Shown: positions 15,719-21,558 of the stretch, one piece after another
Numbering within the stretch: position 1 is the first letter of the stretch
Layout of the letters: each line of letters begins with the position of its first letter
NCBI GenBank assembly: GCA_963976395.1
Contig: CAXBLG010000058.1
Span: 1 to 21,558, forward strand
DNA from: UBA11612 sp963976395
GTDB taxonomy: Bacteria > Pseudomonadota > Alphaproteobacteria > Rhodospirillales > Rhodospirillaceae
Reading direction: 5' to 3'
DNA length: 21,558 bases
Position numbers and translations under genes: made by a program
The notes under the pieces: model-generated
Database searches by the model: none
What the model saw: only the letters and a program-made list of their open reading frames with translations
What the model was told of the DNA's origin: nothing

Positions 15719-16873
15719 ATGCCCGAGGCAACCGAACCGTCCCATCAGGACTTCTCCGAGTTCCTGTCTCCCGTCGAGGAGATCGTTGAGGATGCGCGCA
15801 ACGGGCGCATGTTCATTCTGGTCGATGACCAGGACCGGGAGAACGAGGGTGATCTGGTTATTCCGGCGCAAATGGCGACCCCCGATGCGGTTAACTTTAT
15901 GGCCAAGCACGGACGCGGACTCATTTGCCTGTCGCTCCCGCGCGCGCGGGTGGAAAAACTGCAGTTGCCGCTACTGCCCGCACATAACCAATCGCGCCTT
16001 TCCACGGCCTTTACTTTGTCCATCGAGGCGCGGGAAGGGGTGACGACCGGCATATCGGCCGCCGACCGGGCGCGCACCATTGCGGTGGCCATCGATCCGG
16101 CCTCGGGTCCACATGATCTTGCCACCCCCGGCCACGTTTTTCCGTTGATGGCCAAGGACGGCGGCGTTCTGGTACGCGCCGGGCATACCGAAGCGGCGGT
16201 GGATGTCGCGAAACTCGCGGGCCTGATTCCCGCAGGGGTGATCTGCGAGATCATGAACGACGACGGGTCGATGGCGCGGATGCCCGACCTCATCAAGTTC
16301 GCGCAATATCACGGCATTAAAATCGCAACGATTGCCGATCTGATCGCCTACCGCCGGACCAAAGAGCGGCTGGTGCGGATGGAGGCCGAGGCCCCATTCA
16401 GGTCGGAACTTGGCGGCCAGTGGCTGTCGAGGGTCTACAAAGACAACATCACCAATGACGAACAGTTGGTGCTGGTGAAAGGCAAGGTGGACGGGCCGGA
16501 GCCGGTGATGGTGCGTATGCACCACTTCAATTTGTTGCCTGACGTGCTTGCGGACTCTCAATCAGAACGTACCGGCGAGATGCAAGCCGCCATGAATATG
16601 ATTTCCGACTATGGCCGGGGCGTGATTGTGTTTTTCCGCGAGGCGCCCGGCGGCCTGACCGAGCGCATTCGCGCCAAAGCGCGCGGCGAGGAACACACAA
16701 AGCGCCTGATGGATTACGGTGTGGGCGCGCAAATCCTGGTCGACCTGGGCGTGCAGAATATGATTCTGCTGACCAATACCTCGAAGGTGATTGTGGGCCT
16801 AGAAGGCTACGGCCTGAAGGTGGCCGAACAGCGGGCGATTATACAGAATAAATGGGGTGCGCCGCTGAGCTAA
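15719..16873 (+). CDS. ribBA: DHBP synthase RibB fused to a degenerate GTP cyclohydrolase II domain (RibBX type)
   Basis: The N-terminal 210 residues are an intact 3,4-dihydroxy-2-butanone-4-phosphate synthase: VDDQDRENEGDL carries the acidic metal site, followed by FMAKHGRGLIC, PGHVFPLMAKDGG and RAGHTEAAVDVAKLAG. The C-terminal part (about 220-384) has the outline of GTP cyclohydrolase II but the zinc-binding region is changed. Where active RibA has the R-x-H-S-E-C and C-D-C-G segments this protein reads RMHHFNLLPDVLADS. The only cysteines in the protein are C70 and C176, both in the RibB part, so no RibA zinc site can form. Such proteins are known in proteobacteria as RibBX. GAGG precedes the ATG. 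Active ribA and ribH must lie elsewhere. Confidence 0.93.
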   Translation: MPEATEPSHQDFSEFLSPVEEIVEDARNGRMFILVDDQDRENEGDLVIPAQMATPDAVNFMAKHGRGLICLSLPRARVEKLQLPLLPAHNQSRLSTAFTLSIEAREGVTTGISAADRARTIAVAIDPASGPHDLATPGHVFPLMAKDGGVLVRAGHTEAAVDVAKLAGLIPAGVICEIMNDDGSMARMPDLIKFAQYHGIKIATIADLIAYRRTKERLVRMEAEAPFRSELGGQWLSRVYKDNITNDEQLVLVKGKVDGPEPVMVRMHHFNLLPDVLADSQSERTGEMQAAMNMISDYGRGVIVFFREAPGGLTERIRAKARGEEHTKRLMDYGVGAQILVDLGVQNMILLTNTSKVIVGLEGYGLKVAEQRAIIQNKWGAPLS

Positions 16874-17005
16874 GTTTCCATTGTGGGGAACGTCTGATTT
16901 AGTATGTGTTTTGTGTCGAGCGGCGATGTGGGCGTGAGCGGGCATGACGGACGCACACACGGTTCGCGTTGCTGCGCCGCCTGAAAACACATGGGAGTAA
17001 GATAG

Positions 17006-17446
17006 ATGCAAAAAATCCTGACCCTCGTTATTTTTGTTTTCGGTGTTCTGGCTGCCGGACCCGGCCATGCTGAAGCGTCAGCAACAGAAGTGACCCTGTA
17101 CAAAATTCCGCAGTGTGACTGTTGCGAAGAATATGCGGCCTATCTGCGGCGCAATGGTTTCGACGTTTCCGTCAGGACGACGACCGAGTTGCCTGCGATG
17201 AGTCGCGCTGCCGGTATTCCCGATGCCTATCACGGCTGCCATCTGTCGCAGATCGAGGGATATGCGGTGAGCGGCCATGTACCGGTCAGCGCAATAACCA
17301 AACTTCTGAACGAACGCCCCGCCCTGAAGGCGATTTCATTGCCGGGAATGCCGCAGGGCTCGCCCGGCATGACCGGGGTGAAGTCCGCACCTTTCACGGT
17401 GTACGGGTTCAACGATGGTTCGCCAGAGGTTTATGCGGTGGAGTAG
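17006..17446 (+). CDS. DUF411 family secreted metal-associated protein
   Basis: A 146-residue protein with a signal peptide (about residues 1-22, ending GPGHA). The mature part begins VTLYKIPQCDCCEEYAAYL, the DUF411 start with cysteines C37, C39 and C40. Further landmarks are HGCHLSQIEGYAVSGHVP (C78, H79, H91) and LPGMPQGSPGMTG. DUF411 proteins are often found near copper-handling genes and the cysteine/histidine pattern suits metal binding, but no reaction is established. GGGAG lies about 8 bases before the ATG. It is followed after 40 bases by a DUF2306-like gene on the same strand. Confidence 0.88.
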   Translation: MQKILTLVIFVFGVLAAGPGHAEASATEVTLYKIPQCDCCEEYAAYLRRNGFDVSVRTTTELPAMSRAAGIPDAYHGCHLSQIEGYAVSGHVPVSAITKLLNERPALKAISLPGMPQGSPGMTGVKSAPFTVYGFNDGSPEVYAVE

Positions 17447-17486
17447 GACCACCTGACGGCTGATTGATGCAACCAAGGTAACTAAC

Positions 17487-17906
17487 TTGTCGCTTACCCC
17501 ACTTTTTACGCTGCCCGCACACATTCAAATTCATGCCATTGCGGCGATGCTGGCATTGCTATTGGGTGTGGTTCAAATCGTCCTCCCGAAAGGAACCCTG
17601 TCGCACAAGGTTATCGGGGTGATGTGGGTGGTGTTGATGATCGCCGTGGTCGCGACTTCTGCCTTTATCGGCAATAAACTGGGGCCAAGCGATCCGCTTT
17701 TCGGCCGGTTTGGTTTTATCCACCTGTTCACCGTTCTCGGCATTTACTCGATTACCATGGGCGTATTGTTGATTGTGAGGGGCGGCCCTTCGCTGAAGGG
17801 GCATGCCAACTCTTTCGTTGGATTATTTGTTGGCGGCCTGATCATAGCCGGAGCACTGGCATTCTTGCCCGGCCGCACCCTGCACAATGTGGTTTTCGGC
17901 GGATAG
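17487..17906 (+). CDS. DUF2306-like integral membrane protein
   Basis: A 139-residue protein with four hydrophobic segments (about 16-32, 42-60, 72-95 and 110-127). The text HAIAAMLALLLGVVQIVLPK, the middle FIHLFTVLGIY and the end LAFLPGRTLHNVVFGG match the DUF2306 pattern. The conserved histidines (residues 16, 39, 74 and 105 approximately) could bind metal or haem, but this is inference. The start is TTG at 17487 with AAGG eight bases before it; the nearby ATG at 17467 meets a stop after four codons. Probably cotranscribed with the DUF411 gene. Confidence 0.78.
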   Translation: MSLTPLFTLPAHIQIHAIAAMLALLLGVVQIVLPKGTLSHKVIGVMWVVLMIAVVATSAFIGNKLGPSDPLFGRFGFIHLFTVLGIYSITMGVLLIVRGGPSLKGHANSFVGLFVGGLIIAGALAFLPGRTLHNVVFGG

Positions 17907-18050
17907 GGCCGCACCGGATCGCTTTCAAAAGTCTTGCCCATAATGTCGCTTAAATTACGCCATGCTCACGACATGTTCGAAGAGTAATCATAGCTTCATC
18001 TGCCATGCGCGGCGGCTTTGTCCGCGATGGTTAGCGATAGGAGCGTAACC

Positions 18051-18404
18051 ATGAAAACCAAATGGATATATGGGTTGGCCCTGAGCCTGATGCTGCCCGC
18101 AACGCTGGCGACGGCCAAACAGCAAAGCGCCAAAAGTGAGCAAGCGCGCATACACTTTGTGAATCACGGCGCCATCAGAGACTGGCAGCCCGACGGCGAG
18201 CGCGGGTTGTGGATTAAGGCCAATCACCGGCAATGGTATTATGCCGATTTGATGTTCAGATGTACCGGCCTCGACTTCGTCAACTCCATTGGGTTCGATA
18301 CCGGCCCGGCGGGCAGTTTCGACAAGTTCAGTTCAGTGGTGGTTGACGGCCAGAAATGTCCGGTCGCCTCGGTCGTGAAGAGCGATCCGCCGCCGAAAGC
18401 ATAG
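18051..18404 (+). CDS. DUF6491-like secreted small protein
   Basis: A 117-residue protein with a signal peptide (MKTKWIYGLALSLMLPATLA, likely cleavage after ATA). The mature part has a strand-rich core: IHFVNHGAIRDWQPD, GLWIKANHRQWYYADLMF, CTGLDFVNSIGF, and CPVASV near the end. One cysteine pair could form a disulfide. This resembles the DUF6491 family from memory, which has no assigned function. The ATG at 18051 is chosen because AGGAG lies seven bases upstream and it starts the signal peptide; a longer frame to 18018 adds eleven unlikely residues. Confidence 0.7.
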   Translation: MKTKWIYGLALSLMLPATLATAKQQSAKSEQARIHFVNHGAIRDWQPDGERGLWIKANHRQWYYADLMFRCTGLDFVNSIGFDTGPAGSFDKFSSVVVDGQKCPVASVVKSDPPPKA

Positions 18405-18436
18405 AAAGCCCTATCTGAGACGTTGAGCGAAGAGCA

Positions 18437-18568
18437 CCGGGCGGCCTTACGGAGCGCATTCGTGCAAAAGCGCGCACCATTCAGACCAAGTGGGGCGCGC
18501 CGCTGTCGTAGGGCCGCTTTCACACGCGCAAACCCTGGCGACCTCGGCGTTAAGATATGATTCCGCCG
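18437..18568 (+). pseudogene. Decayed and rearranged 3' fragment of a second ribBA (ribBX) copy
   Basis: Three short blocks resemble the C-terminal end of the ribBA gene in this window, but in altered order. Block A at 18437-18475 reads PGGLTERIRAKAR, as ribBA residues 310-322. It joins directly to block C at 18476-18511, which reads TIQTKWGAPLS and a stop, as ribBA residues 374-384. After the stop, block B at about 18526-18568 resembles the codons for AQILVDLGVQNMILL (ribBA residues 337-351), with two single-base deletions. By eye, block A matches at 36 of 42 bases and block B at 37 of 45 aligned columns. About 150 bases are missing between A and C. No start or complete domain remains, so this is a relic. 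Confidence 0.8.
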
Positions 18569-18572
18569 TGCA

Positions 18573-18827
18573 TTACGGCATCCCACCGACAAAGCCACTC
18601 GTATCCTCGTTTTTGATCAGCGTGAGCCGCACGCCAACGTGGCGACATCCCGGCCTTGGACAAGCTAGATGCCGCGCGACCTCATCAAGCCGCACGTCCC
18701 GATGTTCCACCTTGATAAGAATCTGAACAGGACTTTGCAGCCACATATGCAAGCAGCGTTGACAGGTCGCTTCTAGGAGTGTTCCGTCGTCTAAGTCACG
18801 CAATGCCATATCCTCAAGCCACGTCAC
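18573..18827 (-). CDS. Small four-cysteine (zinc-ribbon-like) protein coupled to the Y-family polymerase
   Basis: An 84-residue protein starting with GTG at 18827; the start overlaps the polymerase stop by four bases (GTGA), so translation is probably coupled. It has an acidic N-terminus MTWLEDMALRDLDDGTLLEA, then C22 and C25 (TCQRCLHMW), a middle segment, and C56 and C61 (CPRPGC). The CX2C...CX4C arrangement suggests one structural zinc site. No membrane segment or signal is present. I do not recognise the family. Operon position implies a role beside the polymerase, perhaps DNA or clamp contact, but that is inference. Confidence 0.65.
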   Translation of the reverse strand: MTWLEDMALRDLDDGTLLEATCQRCLHMWLQSPVQILIKVEHRDVRLDEVARHLACPRPGCRHVGVRLTLIKNEDTSGFVGGMP

Positions 18828-20077
18828 CAGAAGTCCTCCGCGCTAGGAATGCGGTTGTAAGAAATCTTGCCGCCCGCATATCCACCGGGTGGCGGCGTCC
18901 ACGGGCCGAGCGTGACGACACGCTTGCCGAACTTACGATTGAGATTGTCTATGGTGCCGGTCAGGCATTCCCATTTCTGTCGTTCCTCGTCATCGTTTAG
19001 GAGTAGGTCAAGTTGGCGAGCGTTTGCCCTAGAGAGGCCGCCTAATGTGACGCCCACACGCACAATGACGACCCGCCGAGACACCGCTGCACGGGCCATA
19101 TCCCACAGCACACTCAGGGCCTTGAGGCAGGCGTGGTCGTCGTTCACACACGGTAATTCACGCTCGCCGGACCAAGCTCCGTCCCGATTATCGAGCCAAA
19201 GGTGCAGCATTCCCGCGTAGTAGCCATCACGGCGCATCCTGCGAGCGGCTTTCGTTAGCAAAAGGCGTGAGCAGGATTGAGCGTTGTCTGCATTGCGCCA
19301 GTCGGGCGGCAGCACACGCGCATGGCCGTACATCCCACGCGAGGTTGTTTGCGCGTGAATGTCGTAGCCGTGCAGCGCATACCACATACGCTCACCGTTC
19401 ACGTTGCCCCACAGCGCTCGCATTTGCTTTGGTTGCGTGTTCCATAGTCCTTCGATTGTCGTGATGTCGGCCTCGTTTAGACGTTGCTCCATTCGCTTGC
19501 CGACACCGGGAATGTCAGACAGTGGCAGCACAAGCATGGGTGTGGGCATGGCTTCTGGATGCCAAATGGTCACGCCGTTGGGCTTGTCGACCTTGCATGC
19601 GATCTTCGCGAGAAGCCGGTTCGCTGCGAACCCGATTGAACATGTGATCTGCGCGCCGATGTTTTTTCGAATGCGTTGCTTGATGCGTTGTGCCAGTGCG
19701 TCTGGTGCAGTCATTGCGCTTTTGTCGAGTTTGCATGACAGCTCATCGATTGATTTGACGGTCTCAATAGGAATCTCGCAGGTGATTTCATTGAGCAGTG
19801 CATTGTGGGCGCGGCGAAATAAATCGGGCCGCTGAGTCACCAGCACCAGATCAGGGCAAAGGTCTAGGGCTTCGGGGACACGCATAACGTTTTTGCAGCC
19901 GGCAGCCTTAGCTTCCTTGGAACACGCGATGACAACCGTTGAACCGGCGGCAGACGTCTCGAAGGGGATTACGCCGACCGGACGGCCTCGTAGATTCGGC
20001 ATCGCTTGCTGCATGACTGAGGCGAAAAAGCCGTCAAAGTCGAGGTACAGCTTTTCGATTGTGTTCGGTTTTCGCAT
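18824..20077 (-). CDS. Y-family (DinB/UmuC-like) translesion DNA polymerase
   Basis: A 417-residue error-prone DNA polymerase that copies damaged templates. The first metal motif is LYLDFDGFFASV (D13 as first aspartate). The second is SIDELS with D111 and E112; both are intact, so it should be active, unlike ImuB. The helix-hairpin-helix thumb contains LSDIPGVGKRMEQRL. Near the C-terminus QLDLLL at about 355-360 resembles the beta-clamp binding motif, followed by IDNLNRKFG and a proline/glycine-rich tail ending KISYNRIPSAEDFW. The ATG at 20077 is preferred to a TTG at 20086 because AGGA lies ten bases before the ATG. A LexA box precedes it and a four-cysteine protein follows with overlap. Confidence 0.92.
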   Translation of the reverse strand: MRKPNTIEKLYLDFDGFFASVMQQAMPNLRGRPVGVIPFETSAAGSTVVIACSKEAKAAGCKNVMRVPEALDLCPDLVLVTQRPDLFRRAHNALLNEITCEIPIETVKSIDELSCKLDKSAMTAPDALAQRIKQRIRKNIGAQITCSIGFAANRLLAKIACKVDKPNGVTIWHPEAMPTPMLVLPLSDIPGVGKRMEQRLNEADITTIEGLWNTQPKQMRALWGNVNGERMWYALHGYDIHAQTTSRGMYGHARVLPPDWRNADNAQSCSRLLLTKAARRMRRDGYYAGMLHLWLDNRDGAWSGERELPCVNDDHACLKALSVLWDMARAAVSRRVVIVRVGVTLGGLSRANARQLDLLLNDDEERQKWECLTGTIDNLNRKFGKRVVTLGPWTPPPGGYAGGKISYNRIPSAEDFW

Positions 20078-20100
20078 TGTGCCCAATTCCTAGGGCACTG

Positions 20101-20129
20101 ATAAGAACAAAAAGAGAACATTAAGGCAA
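20101..20129 (-). promoter_or_regulatory. LexA (SOS) box within a likely promoter of the polymerase cassette
   Basis: On the minus strand GTTC-TCTTTTT-GTTC occupies 20119-20105. GTTC-N7-GTTC is the alphaproteobacterial LexA site, and this copy is exact. It lies 28 bases upstream of the polymerase ATG. Possible promoter elements are TTGCCT (20129-20124) and TCTTAT (20106-20101) with a 17-base spacer, so LexA would cover the spacer and the start of the -10. The box is seen directly; the promoter elements are weak matches. Confidence 0.8.
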
Positions 20130-20192
20130 GACGCTAGGTCTAGGGGCGTTTAATTCGGAGATTTGAGTATAAACGCAATCGAAACGGGCGTT

Positions 20193-20229
20193 TGTAGAGT
20201 AAGTTAGATGTTGTCTCATTCTACATCTA
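20193..20229. repeat. Overlapping inverted repeats behind the polymerase promoter
   Basis: TAGATGT at 20205-20211 is the perfect reverse complement of ACATCTA at 20223-20229 with an 11-base spacer. TGTAGA at 20193-20198 can alternatively pair with TCTACA at 20220-20225, so two structures compete. The site lies in the junction between the cassette promoter and the hydrolase remnant. Function is unknown; a recombination or regulatory site is possible. Confidence 0.35.
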
Positions 20230-20420
20230 GCGTGGGGAGCCGGCCCTGCAGAAATGGATGCGGCCACAGAGCCGCGCGCGAGGTGACCGTCGAGGTCTAT
20301 TCGGATATGCCGCATAACTTCGGCAAGTTCGCCAACTCTATCGCCGATCTTACCTACGCGCGGATGGAGGGCTGGAGACGGACTGTTCTTGATCGTCCAC
20401 TTATGGGAGGAGCCCGGTAA
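20208..20420 (+). pseudogene. 3' fragment of an alpha/beta-hydrolase gene
   Basis: From about 20271 the frame reads AAREVTVEVYSDMPHNFGKF followed by ANSIADLTYARMEGW to a TAA at 20418. This matches the C-terminal part of hormone-sensitive-lipase-type alpha/beta hydrolases, where the His of DMPH is the catalytic histidine. The serine and aspartate parts and the whole N-terminal fold are missing. The frame is closed upstream by a TAG at 20205, and the residues between ATG 20208 and the match look unrelated. The fragment may have been truncated when the polymerase cassette arrived. The stretch 20078-20422 otherwise holds only the LexA box and the inverted repeats. Confidence 0.55.
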
Positions 20421-20422
20421 GC

Positions 20423-20611
20423 ATGACCACATGGATGCGCCGCGCGGGGTTAAGCGCCCTTGTCGTGTTTTCGCTGCCGATTTTATTTCATCTCTATCAG
20501 CCGTCCATCGCTCTCGGTGGTCTGGGACTCTTTCTTGGTGCGATTGGATACCTGGTTTCGCCCCTCATTCTATTCGGCGTGCTGTTTTTTTGGATGCGGG
20601 CAAAGTGGTAA
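20423..20611 (+). CDS. Small two-helix membrane protein
   Basis: A 62-residue protein with two hydrophobic segments (about 8-24 and 31-57) and basic residues at both ends (MTTWMRR at the start, MRAKW at the end), suggesting a membrane hairpin. GGGAGGAG at 20405-20412 lies ten bases before the ATG, which supports translation. It starts two bases after the stop of the hydrolase fragment, so it was probably the next gene of that former operon. I do not recognise the family. Confidence 0.6.
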   Translation: MTTWMRRAGLSALVVFSLPILFHLYQPSIALGGLGLFLGAIGYLVSPLILFGVLFFWMRAKW

Positions 20612-20668
20612 GCTGCGGAGCAAACTCTAGCGAGGCGTCACGCTTCACCGAAGACATCGGGAGATTAT

Positions 20669-21064
20669 ATGGCACCCGGCTTTAGCGACCGCATTGATAA
20701 AGTGCTTGATCGGCGGCTCTACGAGCGGGGCAAGGTGATCTACAACCAGGGCGACGAAAGCGGCGGCGCTTTTATTGTTCTGAAAGGCCGGGTGGACATG
20801 TTCCGCAAGGCGCCGGACGGCAAACAGGTTCTGGTCGACAAGGCGAAGGACGGACAGATGTTCGGTGAACTCGCCCTATTGCAAGACCGGAAAAGGGCGG
20901 TGACCGCCGTGGCAAACGACAGGACTGAGTTGTTGCTCGTGCCCTATAGTTTCCTCGACAAGAAACTCCAAAAGGTCGATCCGTTTGTGAAGTATTGGAT
21001 TGAGTACCTTGTTGCCCAGGTGACTGATTTGCGCATCCGCCTGGACAGGCCACGTTCGGACTAA
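20669..21064 (+). CDS. Stand-alone cyclic-nucleotide-binding (CRP-like) domain protein
   Basis: A 131-residue protein made almost entirely of a cNMP-binding beta-barrel: LYERGKVIYNQGDESGGAFI, LKGRVDMFRKAPDGKQVL, and the phosphate-binding cassette MFGELALLQDRKRAVTAVA with E67 and R76 retained. No helix-turn-helix, kinase or channel domain follows; the last 30 residues are a helix. It may sense cAMP or cGMP and act on a partner, or have lost ligand binding. GGGAG lies before the ATG. It runs towards the VOC gene with 26 bases between the stops. Confidence 0.85.
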   Translation: MAPGFSDRIDKVLDRRLYERGKVIYNQGDESGGAFIVLKGRVDMFRKAPDGKQVLVDKAKDGQMFGELALLQDRKRAVTAVANDRTELLLVPYSFLDKKLQKVDPFVKYWIEYLVAQVTDLRIRLDRPRSD

Positions 21065-21090
21065 TTGCAGCGGGCAACAGCCGACTTGCC

Positions 21091-21462
21091 TCAAACGTGC
21101 TGATCGAGAAGCACCGGGTTGCCGTCGGGGTCGATGACCATGCAACTGGCAGGACCGGTTGTGGTTTCGTCGGCGGCCATCACAATTTCGACGCCCTCGG
21201 CTTTGAGCTTTTTCTGAATTTCACGAACATCGGTGAAAGTGCTGAGGGTTTGGCCTGAAGCATCCCAACCCGGATTGAAGGTGAGGGTGTTTTTTTCGAT
21301 CATGCCCTGAAATAAACCAATCACGCAGCTGGGCGATTTCAAAATGAGCCAGCCTTGGCTTTCATCGCCCGCAAACTCTTCAAACCCGAGTTTTTCATAG
21401 AACGCTTTCGAGGCGGCGATATCTTTGACATTGAGGCTGAGCGAAAAGTTTCCAAGGTCCAT
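21091..21462 (-). CDS. VOC (glyoxalase/bleomycin-resistance fold) family protein
   Basis: A 123-residue single-domain protein with two beta-alpha-beta-beta-beta modules. The first starts MDLGNFSLSLNVKDIAASKA and FYEKLGFEEFAGD; the second ends TTGPASCMVIDPDGNPVLLD. These are typical of small VOC proteins, some of which are metal-dependent lyases or antibiotic-binding proteins. The C-terminal DPDGNPVLLDQ carries the usual end motif; an acid metal ligand is less clear. GGGAG lies about eight bases before the ATG. The substrate is not deducible. Confidence 0.85.
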   Translation of the reverse strand: MDLGNFSLSLNVKDIAASKAFYEKLGFEEFAGDESQGWLILKSPSCVIGLFQGMIEKNTLTFNPGWDASGQTLSTFTDVREIQKKLKAEGVEIVMAADETTTGPASCMVIDPDGNPVLLDQHV

Positions 21463-21480
21463 TTCTTAGTCTCCCATGTG

Positions 21481-21502
21481 TCATACACCTTTATCATACA
21501 CC
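21481..21502. repeat. Short direct repeat upstream of the VOC gene
   Basis: TCATACACC occurs at 21481-21489 and again at 21494-21502, separated by four bases. The first copy lies in the gap between the VOC start and the upstream frame; the second overlaps that frame's stop. It may be chance or a duplicated regulator half-site. Confidence 0.3.
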
Positions 21503-21558
21503 GTGCCGCACTTCGGCCTCTTCCGCGATTTCTTCCGCGATTTCCTCTTCCTCGTCGG
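21494..21558 (-). CDS. Acidic C-terminal end of a gene running off the window (tentative)
   Basis: On the minus strand one frame enters from the right edge and ends in TGA at 21496-21494. It reads DEEEEIAEEIAEEAEVRHGV, a glutamate-rich tail with two copies of I-A-E-E encoded by a tandem 12-base repeat. It lies 31 bases upstream of the VOC start on the same strand. Other frames are also open across this short piece, so the call is weak and no function is proposed. Confidence 0.35.
   Translation of the reverse strand, partial: DEEEEIAEEIAEEAEVRHGV

Noticed and set aside
20121..20432. 103-codon minus-strand frame over the cassette promoter and hydrolase fragment
   Set aside because: It has no recognisable pattern, crosses the inverted repeats, and is antisense to the better supported hydrolase C-terminus.

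Overview
The window looks like a chromosomal segment of an alphaproteobacterium. The evidence is the gene order acpS-lepB-rnc-era-recO followed by parC, a bacterial leucyl-transferase gene (bpt), the block rpiB-glyA-nrdR-ribD-ribE-ribBA, an alphaproteobacterial small-protein family (DUF6898-like), and a GTTC-N7-GTTC LexA box. Base composition is moderately GC-rich. The order or genus cannot be resolved by reading alone. No tRNA, rRNA, CRISPR array or complete insertion sequence was seen.

Region 1 (1-5972, + strand) is housekeeping. It holds the 3' end of acpS, then lepB, rnc, era, a 56-residue two-helix membrane protein, recO and parC. The rnc/era junction overlaps by four bases (GTGA).

Region 2 (6018-10401, - strand) holds bpt, a MotB-type stator protein without a MotA partner, and a large membrane-anchored penicillin-acylase-family Ntn hydrolase.

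Region 3 (10482-16873, + strand) starts with a DUF6898-like small protein, a probable terminator and a secreted lectin-like protein preceded by a perfect 19-bp inverted repeat. It continues with rpiB, glyA, nrdR, ribD, ribE and a RibB fused to a degenerate RibA-like domain (the RibBX type). Pentose-phosphate isomerisation, one-carbon metabolism, ribonucleotide reductase control and riboflavin synthesis sit together here. The usual continuation ribH-nusB is missing.

Region 4 (16874-20422) is accessory. In place of ribH-nusB there are small secreted or membrane proteins (DUF411, DUF2306-like, DUF6491-like) and a decayed, rearranged piece of a second ribBX 3' end. Next comes a minus-strand cassette encoding a Y-family DNA polymerase and a small four-cysteine protein, coupled by a GTGA overlap and preceded by a LexA box. 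Behind the cassette promoter lies a 3' fragment of an alpha/beta-hydrolase gene. The cassette therefore sits between gene debris on both sides, as expected of a turnover hot spot.

Region 5 (20423-21558) holds a small membrane protein, a stand-alone cyclic-nucleotide-binding domain, a VOC/glyoxalase-fold protein on the minus strand, and possibly the acidic 3' end of another minus-strand gene running off the window.

The strongest candidate for something little described is the LexA-boxed two-gene polymerase plus zinc-ribbon cassette. The scrambled ribBX relic next to it is the clearest evolutionary signal.
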